Below, piece after piece: positions 7,923 to 19,400 of a stretch of DNA of 64,000 nucleotides (position 1 is the first letter of the stretch; each line of letters begins with the position of its first letter). The notes under the pieces were generated by a model. That model did not search any database, was not told the origin of the DNA, and was given only the letters and a program-made list of their open reading frames with translations. The stretch lies in the NCBI RefSeq assembly GCF_009728935.1, contig NZ_CP034235.1:74501-138500 (forward strand). The letters run 5' to 3'. The translations under genes and the position numbers were made by a program. This DNA comes from Paenibacillus psychroresistens. GTDB taxonomy: Bacteria > Bacillota > Bacilli > Paenibacillales > NBRC-103111.

Positions 7923-10007
7923 TTGTTTGAAATATATAAAGCATGGAACCGTAAGTTTGTAGTTATTCTATGGGGGCTTGTCATCGTTTGTATGCTGGCC
8001 TCTTTACCTTTGGTATTTGAACGTAATAAGATGGAAGCTCAATTCAAAGATGTTGAATTCGTCATGGATTATCGTGATTTATTGGATATCTCTGTCTACC
8101 ATACTAACCCAGGCAAATTTGTGGACGAGCAATTGGAGCAATTGAAACGTGCACAAGTCCCATCACTAGCTGTATATGAAAGCACACTGACTGAATTGGC
8201 AGAGAGCCGCCGAGTCGAGCTATATTCCTCGCATGAAGCTGCCGCACTTTTACAAAAGCCAGGCTTGCCTAATGAGAATTTTACTTATGTTTTATTTACG
8301 GAGCCGACATCACAGGAGCAGTTGCTAAACCTCATTCTTCCCGCCTTTAAAAAACTAAATGTGCCGGTTCATGAATGGTCCTACAATTCTAATAAAGGGC
8401 TCATTATCGAGATGCAATTGGATGAAGCCTCCATGAAGCCGATGGATCCTGATCCAGTTACTTTACAGATGCTGAAGGATAAGGGCTTTAATATTGTTAT
8501 TCGTTTGTCGAATAGACGTGAATTTGTTGCAACGGAAATGGATCAGCTTTTAACTACGCTGACCACTAGTTATGGCGTGAAATCAATGATAGTCGATGGA
8601 GATGCTGCACCAGGCTTCATGAACGAAGGCAGATCATCGGAGAATATTGTTGAAATGGGCAATTTAATGACTAAGCATCATATGGGCTTAGCCATTATCG
8701 AGCCGCTAAACTTAAAATCAGCTCAACGTGGCGTCACTACACTTGCTAAACAAATGGATTATAATGTTTTTAGATTGCACTCCATATCCGAGCTCGATGC
8801 GGATAAACTGACAGAGAACATTCCAGAAAAAGATATAGAAGTACGGATTCGTGCGATTGCCGATCGAGTATCGCTTGCAGTCAAGGATCGCAACGTACGG
8901 ATGGTGCTCTTGAATGCTAAGCCGTCGAAAAACCCTGGAAAAGCAACATTCACAGATCCTTTAAAGCCGCTTTTTGAAAGCTTGATGGGTGAAGAGGGTG
9001 CGCTTAACCAAATCCAGAATAACGGGTTTAGTCTAGGAGATGCACATTCGCTTGATTATCATCCAGCTTCGTGGCAGAAGAAGTTTAAGCCGTTTGCCAT
9101 TGTTGGCAGCGTAGCTCTAATAGCACTACTGATAGCTGCATTCTTGCCTTATTTATTGCTTCCTATATTTGCGGTAGGTCTGCTTGGATCAGCCGCATTA
9201 AGCGTGCTTTCCTTATCTGTTTTGCAGCAGGTTCTAGCATTGGGAGTAGGTATTTGTGCGGTCAGCTTAGCGATCATTACCCTAATTAAAACCTTGCGTA
9301 AGCAATCAGCTAAACCAGCTGCTGAAACTACATCTTTCTCCAGTCGGCACGCACGTATTGCATTTCTCTATATACGGACTGCAGTCATTTCGTTGCTTGG
9401 TGCAATTTTCATAGTTAGTTTGTTGAACAACATTACGTATAACCTTGTGATCCAACAGTTCAAGGGAGTAAATATATTAGCTTTTGCACCGTTGTTAGTA
9501 ACTGGACTTTACTTGCTATTATTTAGCGAGAGAATGTCTTATAAGCAAATAACAATGAAAGCTAAGCGGATTTTAAACTCGTCAGTCAGTGTTATATGGA
9601 TCGTGGTTGCTGTATTATTCGTAGGCATCTCACTCTATTACTTATCAAGAACGGGCAATGAAGGAACTGCTTCTCCATTCGAACTAATGTTCCGTTCATT
9701 CTTAGAAAACACCTTAAAAGTGCGCCCGCGAACCAAAGAGTTCCTGATTGGCAATCCTTTACTAATTTTGGGGATCTATCTATGCTTTAAGGGCCGATTA
9801 AATGCACTATATCTAATTGTTATTGGAGTGATTGGACAAGCTTCATTAATTGGTTCCTTTACTCATTTACACACACCACTACTCATTTCGATGATCCGCG
9901 GAATCTATGGGATGGTTATAGGGGCATTCATTGCTTTGCTGTTGATTGGAATATGGGAACTATGCACAAGGAGTTGGAAACGGTGGGGTCATCTACTAAA
10001 CGCATAA
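7923..10007 (+). CDS. DUF5693-type polytopic membrane protein
   Basis: About 694 residues with one membrane segment near residues 10-30, a large extracytoplasmic domain (about 35-385), and a C-terminal half containing eight or more hydrophobic segments (from about 390). The TTG at 7923 is chosen because GGAGGA lies nine bases upstream; the frame is open back to 7902. The resemblance is to the uncharacterised DUF5693 family, regularly found directly before csaB in Paenibacillus and relatives. The gene overlaps csaB, so the two are probably translated together. A role in export or modification of the pyruvylated wall polymer is inference from position; no catalytic motif is recognised. Confidence 0.75.
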   Translation: MFEIYKAWNRKFVVILWGLVIVCMLASLPLVFERNKMEAQFKDVEFVMDYRDLLDISVYHTNPGKFVDEQLEQLKRAQVPSLAVYESTLTELAESRRVELYSSHEAAALLQKPGLPNENFTYVLFTEPTSQEQLLNLILPAFKKLNVPVHEWSYNSNKGLIIEMQLDEASMKPMDPDPVTLQMLKDKGFNIVIRLSNRREFVATEMDQLLTTLTTSYGVKSMIVDGDAAPGFMNEGRSSENIVEMGNLMTKHHMGLAIIEPLNLKSAQRGVTTLAKQMDYNVFRLHSISELDADKLTENIPEKDIEVRIRAIADRVSLAVKDRNVRMVLLNAKPSKNPGKATFTDPLKPLFESLMGEEGALNQIQNNGFSLGDAHSLDYHPASWQKKFKPFAIVGSVALIALLIAAFLPYLLLPIFAVGLLGSAALSVLSLSVLQQVLALGVGICAVSLAIITLIKTLRKQSAKPAAETTSFSSRHARIAFLYIRTAVISLLGAIFIVSLLNNITYNLVIQQFKGVNILAFAPLLVTGLYLLLFSERMSYKQITMKAKRILNSSVSVIWIVVAVLFVGISLYYLSRTGNEGTASPFELMFRSFLENTLKVRPRTKEFLIGNPLLILGIYLCFKGRLNALYLIVIGVIGQASLIGSFTHLHTPLLISMIRGIYGMVIGAFIALLLIGIWELCTRSWKRWGHLLNA

Positions 10008-11131
10008 TCATCTCCGGCTATTACGGGTTCAAAAATAGCGGGGATGAAGCTGTACTTCAGTCGATATTATTAGCTTTAGCGGCAGAGTCAGTTAAGCAAG
10101 GGATTACCATTGAACCTATTGTACTGTCCATAGATCCAGAGAGGACGTCGAGAACCTATGGTGTTCAGTCCGTGCATCGCATGAGATTAGCTCCAGTTCT
10201 TAAAGCTATCAGGCAAAGCCATGGATTGATCAGCGGTGGCGGGAGCTTGCTGCAGGATGCAACAGGACGCAAGAGCATTCCCTACTATTTGGGCATAATA
10301 AAGCTGGCGCAATGGTTAGGCAAGCCTACATTTATCTATGCGCAAGGAGTTGGGCCAGTTCAGAGCAAAACGTTCCATCCCTTTATTCGCTCTATCTTTC
10401 GCAAGTGTCGGTATGTTTCTGTTAGAGACGAAGAATCGGCTCAGCTATTACAACATATCGGGTTACCGCGAGAGCAGCTTGAAGTTGTACCGGACCCTGT
10501 AATGGGTCTGCCTCTTCAGGCTGGGGACGGATTAAACGTTAATACCTTAAGTGGTACTGATCCAAATATAGCAGGCGGAAGCAGCAAACCGATTATTGGC
10601 GTTTCTGTCCGAATCTGGAATGAGAATCGCTCTGAATTACATCAATTGGCGAAAAGCTTGCAGCTTATTCAGGCAGAGCGAGATGTACATATCTGTTTCT
10701 TGCCCTTTCATCTTCCAGGCGATATAGAGGCTTCACAAATAGTAATCGAACATATGCAGGCTGCTGGGAATGTTAGCATTGCTGAAGATTTGGTTCACCC
10801 CCAACAGATGCTGGCGGCAGTTAAGGCATGTGATTTGCTCATTGGCATGCGGCTTCATTCGCTAATTTATGCAGCTTCGCAAAGGGTTCCATTAATTGGA
10901 ATTTCCTATGATCCGAAGATTGATCAATTCTTGCACCGACTAGATATGAAAGCCGCAGCTACCACTAATGAATTCATTCCAGAGGATCTGGCTGCAACCG
11001 CTATAGAACTGCTGACGGATAAGGGCCAAGTCGACTGGGTCGAAAGCAAAAAAGCGTCTATCACGAAGCTTCAAAGTGAAGCCCATCGTCCGGCGCAACA
11101 AATCGTTAACTATCTAGTATATAGAGGATGA
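9983..11131 (+). CDS. csaB: Polysaccharide pyruvyl transferase CsaB
   Basis: Adds a ketal-linked pyruvate from phosphoenolpyruvate to the secondary cell-wall polymer, the ligand of SLH domains. The conserved N-terminus is ISGYYGFKNSGDEA, followed by GLISGGGSLLQD and YAQGVGP, and the C-terminal half has GMRLHSLIYAA. The GTG at 9983 with AAGGAG nine bases upstream is preferred; an in-frame ATG at 9953 would add ten residues. Either start overlaps the preceding gene. Three SLH-protein genes begin 2.3 kb downstream, exactly the proteins that need this modification. Confidence 0.93.
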   Translation: MGSSTKRIIISGYYGFKNSGDEAVLQSILLALAAESVKQGITIEPIVLSIDPERTSRTYGVQSVHRMRLAPVLKAIRQSHGLISGGGSLLQDATGRKSIPYYLGIIKLAQWLGKPTFIYAQGVGPVQSKTFHPFIRSIFRKCRYVSVRDEESAQLLQHIGLPREQLEVVPDPVMGLPLQAGDGLNVNTLSGTDPNIAGGSSKPIIGVSVRIWNENRSELHQLAKSLQLIQAERDVHICFLPFHLPGDIEASQIVIEHMQAAGNVSIAEDLVHPQQMLAAVKACDLLIGMRLHSLIYAASQRVPLIGISYDPKIDQFLHRLDMKAAATTNEFIPEDLAATAIELLTDKGQVDWVESKKASITKLQSEAHRPAQQIVNYLVYRG

Positions 11132-11138
11132 AGATCAG

Positions 11139-11879
11139 TTGAATAACTCACATGTTTCAATTTATGGAATTCGGGTATCTAAATTAAATATGCAGCAAAC
11201 TGTTGAGGGTCTGATCCAAGCGATTGAGAGTCGCCAAATCACGCAGGTGATAACAGCGAATCCTATCATGATAATGACCGCTTTGGAGCAACCTAAGTAT
11301 ATGGCTATGATGCAAAGAGCAGAGCTAATCGTGCCGGATGGTGCTGGCTTAGTCTGGGCTTTATCCTACGTGGGGAAACCAGTTGCGGGGAAAGTGGCTG
11401 GCATCGATTTGATGCACGAGCTATTCGCATTGGCTGAAGTAAAAGGCTGGCGTATTTTTTTATTGGGAACGTCACCAGAAATCATTCAAGTAACAGCTGG
11501 TAAGCTAAGAGAGCGTTATCCCAAGCTTCAGCTAGTTGGTGTTCGGGATGGATACTTTCAAGAGAATGAAGATGAAACGATCATTAATCAAATTCGCGAA
11601 GCAGCGCCTGATATTCTCTTAGTTGGAAGATCAGCAGACAAGCAGGAGCCATGGATCGATCGTTACAAAGAGCAGCTCGGAGTACCGATTATCATGGGTA
11701 TTGGCGGCAGCTTTGATGTATTATCGGGCAAGCTAAAGCGAGCACCAAAGCTCTTCATTCGCTTACGCCTAGAATGGTTTTATCGGCTTATGCAGGAGCC
11801 TTGGCGGTACAAGAGAATGCTTCTACTCCCGAAATTCGTAGTGAAAGTGATTCGAGACAAAGGAAAGCTCCGATTATAG
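11139..11879 (+). CDS. tagA: WecG/TagA/CpsF-family glycosyltransferase
   Basis: GT26-type enzyme that adds N-acetylmannosamine (or a related sugar) to the undecaprenyl-linked GlcNAc made by TagO, the committed step of wall-polymer linkage-unit synthesis. It has 246 residues. Family features are VITANPIMIM near residue 37, the catalytic-loop motif VPDGAGLVWA (about 67-76), FLLGTSPEI and a basic, hydrophobic C-terminus (LRLEWFYRLMQEPWRYKRM) for membrane attachment. The start is TTG at 11139, seven bases after the csaB stop. The assignment to TagA rather than another GT26 member rests on the neighbouring tagO and csaB. Confidence 0.88.
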   Translation: MNNSHVSIYGIRVSKLNMQQTVEGLIQAIESRQITQVITANPIMIMTALEQPKYMAMMQRAELIVPDGAGLVWALSYVGKPVAGKVAGIDLMHELFALAEVKGWRIFLLGTSPEIIQVTAGKLRERYPKLQLVGVRDGYFQENEDETIINQIREAAPDILLVGRSADKQEPWIDRYKEQLGVPIIMGIGGSFDVLSGKLKRAPKLFIRLRLEWFYRLMQEPWRYKRMLLLPKFVVKVIRDKGKLRL

Positions 11880-11933
11880 TGATAATAATCACGTATTTGG
11901 TCGCTATATACGGTTTTTTGCCAAAATTAGCGG

Positions 11934-11963
11934 TTGGTGTTCTCATTCTATAGAGCGTATAAT
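11934..11963 (+). promoter_or_regulatory. Possible sigma-A promoter of tagO
   Basis: A perfect TATAAT (11958-11963) with TTGGTG (11934-11939) 18 bp upstream, about 54 bases before the tagO start. Confidence 0.45.
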
Positions 11964-12016
11964 TTGAAACGGTGTTACTTCGTAAGAGAAAGAAACATTA
12001 AGGGGATGTTCAATAA

Positions 12017-13117
12017 ATGAATGTTTGGTTGTATGTGATCGGATTTATAGCTTCTTGTGCACTATCGGTCATCCTAACTCCAATCGTTAAGAAGTTTGCT
12101 TTTTGGGTCGGGGCGGTTGCCGTACCTAACCATCGCAGTGTTCATTCGAAGATCATGCCGCAATTGGGAGGCTTAGCCATATTCTTTGCCTTCATCGGGG
12201 CTTATTTCATAATAGCACCATTAACCGCAAGCTTTAATTTAAAAGTTGCTTTGGCTTTGCTCATAGGCGGTGCAATAATTGTATTGGTCGGGGCATTGGA
12301 TGACCGCTTCGTATTGTCACCGAAGATTAAACTGCTCGGACAATTTGCTGCAGCTGGAGTTGTTGTATATTTTGGCTTAGCGGTTGATTTCGTGCACCTC
12401 CCATTCGGAGGACCCATCGATGTAAACCAATGGATCGGGATTCCGGTTACCATTCTCTGGATTGTCGGCGTTACCAATGCAGTCAATTTAATTGATGGAT
12501 TGGACGGGCTTTCAGCAGGCGTTTCAGGAATTGCAACGGCTACCATAATGGTTTTGTCCATTATAATGGGCAATTACGGAGTTGCTTTAATCTGTGCGGT
12601 GCTTTTAGGAAGTATTGTAGGTTTTCTGTTCTTCAATTTCCATCCTGCTAAGATATTCATGGGCGATACAGGCGCATTATTCTTAGGCTTTGCATTAGCC
12701 ACCTTATCGATTCTTGGGTATAAACAAGCTACCATTGTTTCACTAATCGTTCCGATCCTAATTCTGGGTGTTCCACTTTCAGACACTTTTATTGCAATCT
12801 TACGTCGAAAAATTAACAATAAACCTATTTTTGCCGCTGATAAAGGGCATCTGCATCATTGTTTAATGGGCCTTGGCTACTCCACACGCAAAACAGTGCT
12901 CATTATCTATGGTGTTTCAACCTTATTCGGATTATGTGCCGTATTGCTCTCACAGGCTACTCAATGGTGGACATTGGTTATCGTTGCTGTCATGTTCTTA
13001 ATCATGGTGATATGCGCTGAAGCCATTGGAATCATCAGTAAAAACCGTAAACCGGTTATCTCCTTTATCCAAAGAGTTTTCTTTGGCGGAATCGCACTTT
13101 TCCGTGCAACCAAATAA
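12017..13117 (+). CDS. tagO: Undecaprenyl-phosphate GlcNAc-1-phosphate transferase TagO
   Basis: MraY/WecA-family membrane enzyme that starts wall-polymer synthesis by moving GlcNAc-1-phosphate from UDP-GlcNAc to undecaprenyl phosphate. It has 366 residues and about eleven membrane segments. Cytoplasmic-loop motifs are present: GALDDRF (about 94-100), NAVNLIDGLDGLSAG (about 154-168), FHPAKIFMGDTGALFLG (about 210-226) and GHLHHCLMGLG (about 280-290). The start is an ATG after AAGGGGATG. It probably has its own promoter and ends at a clear terminator, so it is transcribed apart from csaB-tagA. Confidence 0.94.
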   Translation: MNVWLYVIGFIASCALSVILTPIVKKFAFWVGAVAVPNHRSVHSKIMPQLGGLAIFFAFIGAYFIIAPLTASFNLKVALALLIGGAIIVLVGALDDRFVLSPKIKLLGQFAAAGVVVYFGLAVDFVHLPFGGPIDVNQWIGIPVTILWIVGVTNAVNLIDGLDGLSAGVSGIATATIMVLSIIMGNYGVALICAVLLGSIVGFLFFNFHPAKIFMGDTGALFLGFALATLSILGYKQATIVSLIVPILILGVPLSDTFIAILRRKINNKPIFAADKGHLHHCLMGLGYSTRKTVLIIYGVSTLFGLCAVLLSQATQWWTLVIVAVMFLIMVICAEAIGIISKNRKPVISFIQRVFFGGIALFRATK

Positions 13118-13141
13118 GTCATAACTTCTATACACATCATG

Positions 13142-13170
13142 AAAGCCGTCCAACTGGGCGGCTTTTTATT
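13142..13170 (+). terminator. Intrinsic terminator of tagO
   Basis: GCCGTCC pairs with GGGCGGC around an AACT loop and is followed by TTTTTATTTATTT. The remaining 245 bases to the next gene hold no gene; I see only a five-codon ATG reading (13341-13358) behind a GGAGGGG and no convincing promoter. Confidence 0.85.
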
Positions 13171-13414
13171 TATTTCTATGCACAATATTGTGTCATTCGA
13201 CTTAAATTCCATTTATTCGCTAAATTTTTCGCACCTTGTGACCGATAAAAAAAGTACATGTAATTTTGCAAGCCAATACAAGTCTATTCGATGTTGTAAG
13301 TGTTAGGGACCATTTTGAAGGAGGGGCTACAAACAGCTGAATGGGTTCAACCACATGAAATAGAATAATAACTAGCTTTATAAAAATATGCTTGCACATT
13401 AGGAGGAAATAATC

Positions 13415-16400
13415 TTGAAAACAAAAATTAGCAAATGGATGAGTTTATCTATCATTCTTACCATGCTTATAACGACATTAATACCATCTGCAGCTTTAGG
13501 GGCAGTTGCTCAAATTAATATAACCAGTTTGTATGCAATATCCAAAGCCAATTCGGTGCCGATTAAACCCGAAGAAGATTCTAAAGTGCAAAGATTTACT
13601 TCAGGAACAATTTCACTTTCAGCAACCATTCAGAATATTAGTGAAGATCAGATTAAAGAGATTTTCTATGTGGTTGAAAATTCTAATACAGGAATAATTA
13701 ATACCAATACGAACAATAAAGCGGTTCATACGCCAGGCTCATTCGATATCACATTTAACAATGTGGCTCTAACAGATGGGCTTAACAAGGTTACGATTAA
13801 ATACGGCAGCTCCAATGTGATAGCTTCTGCACCCGGATGGGCGTACTATACGGGAACGACGAGCATTTCCAATATGAGTATTAATAATCAGCCGTATGAT
13901 GATACTAAGATATATCCGGATAACCCAGCTGCAGGAAGCACCTTAACTATTAAAGGCGATGTGACGAATGCAACATCTGTTCAAGCTTATGTGTTAGGGA
14001 ATCCTAAGCCGAGAAATGCCTTCTTGAATGGCGGTTCATTTTTCTTTACAGCTGATGACAACAATAAGAACAATACGACTGCAACATTCGGACTAGAGCC
14101 AGGAGACAATCAATTAACTCTGGTATCGCAGAATACAACAAAATCCTTTCAAACTCAACGGAATTTAATTTATGACAACGGAAAACCCTTTGCCTATTCC
14201 ACTAAGATACAAGCGGAAGATAATTCTAAATTGCCTGTCGGTCCGATCAAGGATTTAATTACTGTCCCGACAATTACAACCCAACATGCACAGGTTTCCT
14301 CGAAGCTTAAAGCTGACGTATCAGGAATTGGTGGTTCAGTTAAATATCGCTATGTTGATGTACTGGTTAACGGTATAATCTCAGGAACCTATGATTTGAA
14401 TGGAGCTTCCTCTGCTACGCGCGTTATGAGTGTTACACCTGATCAATTGGTACAGGGATTCGCGGACACCCAGCTTTCACTAACGGGTACAGGCTTGGAG
14501 ATTGGTGGATATACCCTAGTATTGGAAGACAAAACGGCCCAAGAAGTCAGGATGCCTGACGGAGTTTCATCCATTTTTGAGCCCACTCTTGAGGGTGCTG
14601 ATTTGCCGCAAGTAATGAGTAAGGATAAACAAACTATCCTATACACCTTAAAAGCAGACGCAGGGCTTACTAACTCGAAATCACCTTATAAATTAACGGT
14701 CATGGACGGTCAGACTGTATTGAATACCTTTGCTATTACAGTGGGTCTACCATCACCGACCACACTTTTCACTCAAACAGAAGTGACCTTCCCTGATTTT
14801 GACACTAATCCAATAAATGAAGGCTATAATGATATAATTCAATCTTTAACCATTAACGGTATTACAACAAATTTTGATTCTAGAGCAGTGACCGTTGATG
14901 TCTTAAACTTAAACGGACAAGGCAATCCGCTTGCTACTTATACAGGTTTAAAGGATACAAGTGTCGATTTCAACATGCTTTCTGGCTTAAAAGAAGGCAC
15001 ATACAAAATGCGAGTTTCTTATTCCAGCAATAAGCTGGCAGAACGTTTCTTTAAAGTTGGAAGGCCAGCTCCTGCAGCTCCAACCACCAAAACACCTTCA
15101 ACTCCATTAGTTTGGACTAATTTTAAAAGTGCAATACCTACATTGGCGGATTCAACTGCTACTTATTTTGCGGTAACGGGAACAAATCTTGCTACAGCAC
15201 CTGAAGATATCGTAGATGGTTCAATTAAATTAACTGCAAATTTGACGGCAGGGCCACAGGTTACTTATAATGCAAGCAGTCAAAACCTAAGCTTAAGTGG
15301 AAATGATGCTACTGTTACATCTATTGTATACTCAATAGGTGCATCTGCTTCTAATGCTAGCGATGTGCTAAGTGCTGGATCCCCTTATAAAGGTCAATTA
15401 AAAATAGGTACAACTGTAGATATTGCAGATGGTCAGCATTTATCGATAGTTAGCTTGGATAGTGCGGGTCTGGTCATTGGGTACAATGACTATACTTATT
15501 CTCAAGCTAGTACACCACCTAATTTCGAGAATTCAGCTGCTGCCGATCCAGCAACTGTGATAACCACTACAGAACCAATAATCCCAGTCATTATGCAAGG
15601 CACCAGCATAATATTCAAAGTAGATAACACTTCAGATTCCGTATTCGATGATCTTAATGGAGTGACGTATAATTTAGAATTTGAACAAAAATTGCGGTAT
15701 GCAGATGGTACACTTTCATCAACGGATACAGCTATTGTTAAAGCTCAAAAGGTAGGACGTACGCATGTCATAGTTCCCGTAGCATCCGGCAATATTGCCT
15801 ACGATAGTCAATATATTACTAATTTAAGTCCGTCTCAGCTGAATAAAAGCGCTACTCAAAATACAGAAGACATTAAATTGGATGGAAATGATTTAAATGC
15901 AAATGTTAAGGTACAAGCCTTCTTTGAAGATGGGGCAAAGGTTGCTTTAGGATCAGGAACATTAACCAATGGAACTATTTCACCGGGTACGGTTATTAGT
16001 CACTTATCACCAACTTTAGCTCCAGGCAACTACATGCTTCGGGTCATGTATGGTATAAGCTCATCGTATACATTAGCTCAGTTTCCTTTTGTATTAGCTA
16101 ATCCCAATTTAACTAAAATCTCACCTGCTTCTGCTGGCTCTGAGAATGTTGCAATTACTGCGTCTGGTACGGGCTTTGGACGAGATGAGACTAAGCTTAA
16201 GTTGAAATTCACCTATGATACAGATCCAACTGTGGTTATTTCACTTCAATCCGTGGTATCTAATTCTTTGCTTAAAGGCAGTGAAGCTAAGTTTATGGTT
16301 CCTGCAAATCTTGCACAAGGGACATACACTGTCACATTGCTTAATGATGGAATTCCTGCAGGAAGTACTTCCTATGTAGTCAATTCATCAGCCTCTTTGT

Positions 16401-19400
16401 TAAAGGAAAACCTTGAATTGTCTAGATCGGGGAGATATAAAGTCTTCGATTTCAAAGCAGATCTAAGTCTCAGCAACAGCAAGCTTCAAAGCGTTAAATT
16501 CCAATTCTACAATGTAGCAACGGATCGAGTGCTCTTGCAGCCGAGAACCTTCTTATTCAATTATATTGATTCCAGTCTTCCTTATGTGGATCATATAAGC
16601 AAGGGAGAGCTGTTAAGTGATTTCCCACTTTCATTAAACAGTGTTAATGAAATCAATGAACTTCCAGAAACTTTTAATATTTACGCCGACACGAATACGA
16701 ATAAAGTCAATTTATATCTAGGTGATTCAATTAATGCACCGATATACAAAACTATTCACAAATCGACAGCAGGAGCATACAAAGAACTTAATACCCAATG
16801 GACAGCATCAGGACCTACTCAAGAGGGTCTAGCTGCCGAAGCAATTCCTGGAGAATTTAAATTAAATATCGGGGGGGCAGAGGATAGCTGGTTGCCAGGT
16901 GATAAGATAGTTATAGATAATATAACCTTTGTAGCCACAAATCTAACAGCCAACGCTAATAGCTTTGATGTTGGCGATGGTTCAGCCGGTGAAATAGCGC
17001 AAAACTTAGCTGCAGCATTACTTGGTAATCCAGCTATCAGTACTAAGTATTCGACAACTTATTCAGGTACTTCAGTGACATTTCAACAGAATGGCGGTTA
17101 TGAATCCCCTATACAGCTCACTGTAACGGAATCTTCTGCTAGGGGAACAGCTAGTGTCTCAATAGAAACTCCCTACGAATCGGTTACATTAGGCGCATTT
17201 AAGACAACAGTAATGGGTTCAGCTGGAGATGCTGATTCCATTACAGTTACTGTTGATAAAGGGGGCCTGACGCTTCCTATTACCAGCGATCCTATAGCTG
17301 TAAAAGGAAAAAATGCCGATCAAGTAGCATCCAGTATTGCAGCAAGATTGAATCAGATTGGGATTGGCAGCTATACCGTTTCCAACCCGTCTGGAACTAG
17401 CGATATCATTTTTAAACAAACGCATGCCTTTAGTCTTTCTCAAGAAAGTTTAGAGTTTACAATTAATGGAGGCTATCATGTTTTTGTTGTTAATATAAGC
17501 GGTCTTCCTAATGGACCAACTCAGATAACAGCAGTACCAAGTACAGTAGATGATGCAACAAAGCCTGCTAAATTAGGTGAAAATTTGGTTGGTCAAAGAA
17601 CATATGATTTGAACATACTAAGTACGCCATATGTTATTTTGGATAATTTATATAATGGTTTAATTCTTAAAGATGACCCAAGTACTATAGCTGTAGAAGA
17701 TCAGACGAATCTATTGACTTGTAACGAGAATTCTAAGGATAGCTGTTTTTCCGGTCGTTTGGTTAATGTGCCAGAGACTGAATTTTCTAATGTTGAAGTA
17801 AGCATTAATGGCGTGAAATCTAATTTGCGAAACCCATTGGATTTTGATCCTTTGCCGCCGCTTGGTAAATTCACCTTTCAATTTGGCCCTAATTCAACAG
17901 CATCTGAAAGACAACAAGCACTCACAGAAGGTAAAAATACGATTAAGTTCTCCATTTACAGCAGTGGCAAGCTTGTGGCTGTCAATAGTTTTGATGTCTT
18001 TATCTTATTAAGCTCAGGCCCTTCGTTTGTTACGCTTAAGCCTGATGAAACTATAATTAACGCAAATTTAGTTAAATATGTGGCGACTGCTAAAGTAGAT
18101 AATTATGCCACCAGTGAAACACAGGTTGCTTTTATCGGACAGATTGCCAATGCAACGGATATCAAGCTTACTGTCAAAACCGTAGACGAGACCGGGCAAA
18201 TCGTAGCTAATTACGATCGACGTTATGACCTATACAATGGATCAACATTTGGTACACTAGATCCGGTTGACAACAATCCATTGTATCTTGATATAGATGG
18301 AAGTACGGGTATATTTACAACAAGATCAATTGAATTAGCTAAGAAAGGGAATACTACCTTTGAATTTGCAATCACCAATTCAACACAACAAACAGTCGTT
18401 CGCACGGTAACAATAATACGAGAGCCACAAACCTATCGTATCATTAAGCCGCAGCTTACCTTAACACCAGCTAAAAAGCTGCAGGCCAATATCAATTCCA
18501 ATTACATTGAAATTGAAATGGAAGCAGAAGGGGCAGATAAAGTTACCTTCGGTAAGGATGAGGCAGTTGCAAGGCAGGTCCCAGATATTAATAATAGCAA
18601 TTCCTTAGTGACTCGTTACTTTTATGAAGCCAAAGGGTTAAAGGCGGGTGCGAACAACATCAGCTTTACAGTTGTAAAGGGAGATGTAACGACCAAACAA
18701 TCCTTTATTCTGTTTAATGCCGATACTCCAATAGAAGGAGCCCAATTTAAAACCCTTCTAAAAAATAAGCTGAATGCCTTTAATAGTGAGGTTCAACTTT
18801 CATTCCCGGCCAATACAAATTTATTGCGGAATGACACAACGTTAGTTAATCAATTTATCTCCACCAATCGTTCCATCCTGTTTGGAATTGCCAGCAGTAA
18901 GGATGGCCGCGTCGATAAGATCTTGCATCCATCAGGTGATGATGCACAGATAGGTAATCCTAATCCGGAAATTGACACGAATTTAGCAGCATATCTGGAT
19001 ACACCCCTTCATTTTAGAGCAGCTAGTAAATTGTATTGGCTTGATGCAGGAACAATTTCCTCTAATGAAACCGATATGAATAAGGCTCTGAACGGAACAG
19101 GCCAAGATCCATATGACACTGAAAACTTCAATAGCCGTGCAATTTCTGACTTGGTTGTGCCTTCCAAGCGAGGTACTTTGACATTGAAGTATGATCCGAA
19201 TATTCGTAATGATTCATGGAAGTACCTAACCGTTTATCATTATGATATTTACGAGGACTACACAGGTTCAATTCAATATCATTGGAAGAACCTTGGCGGT
19301 GTAGTGGATACATCTAAACATACGATTACAGTACCATTCGATACCTTCGGCTATTATCAAGTCATGTACATGAACCAAAGCTTTGATGATGTAACGGGGC

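Noticed and set aside
11965..11983. TGAAAC followed by CGTA before tagO, like an ECF (sigma-W/X) promoter
   Set aside because: The spacing is about 10 bp instead of 16-17.
13318..13358. GGAGGGG followed by a five-codon ATG reading before the giant SLH gene
   Set aside because: Too short and poorly spaced to support as a leader peptide.
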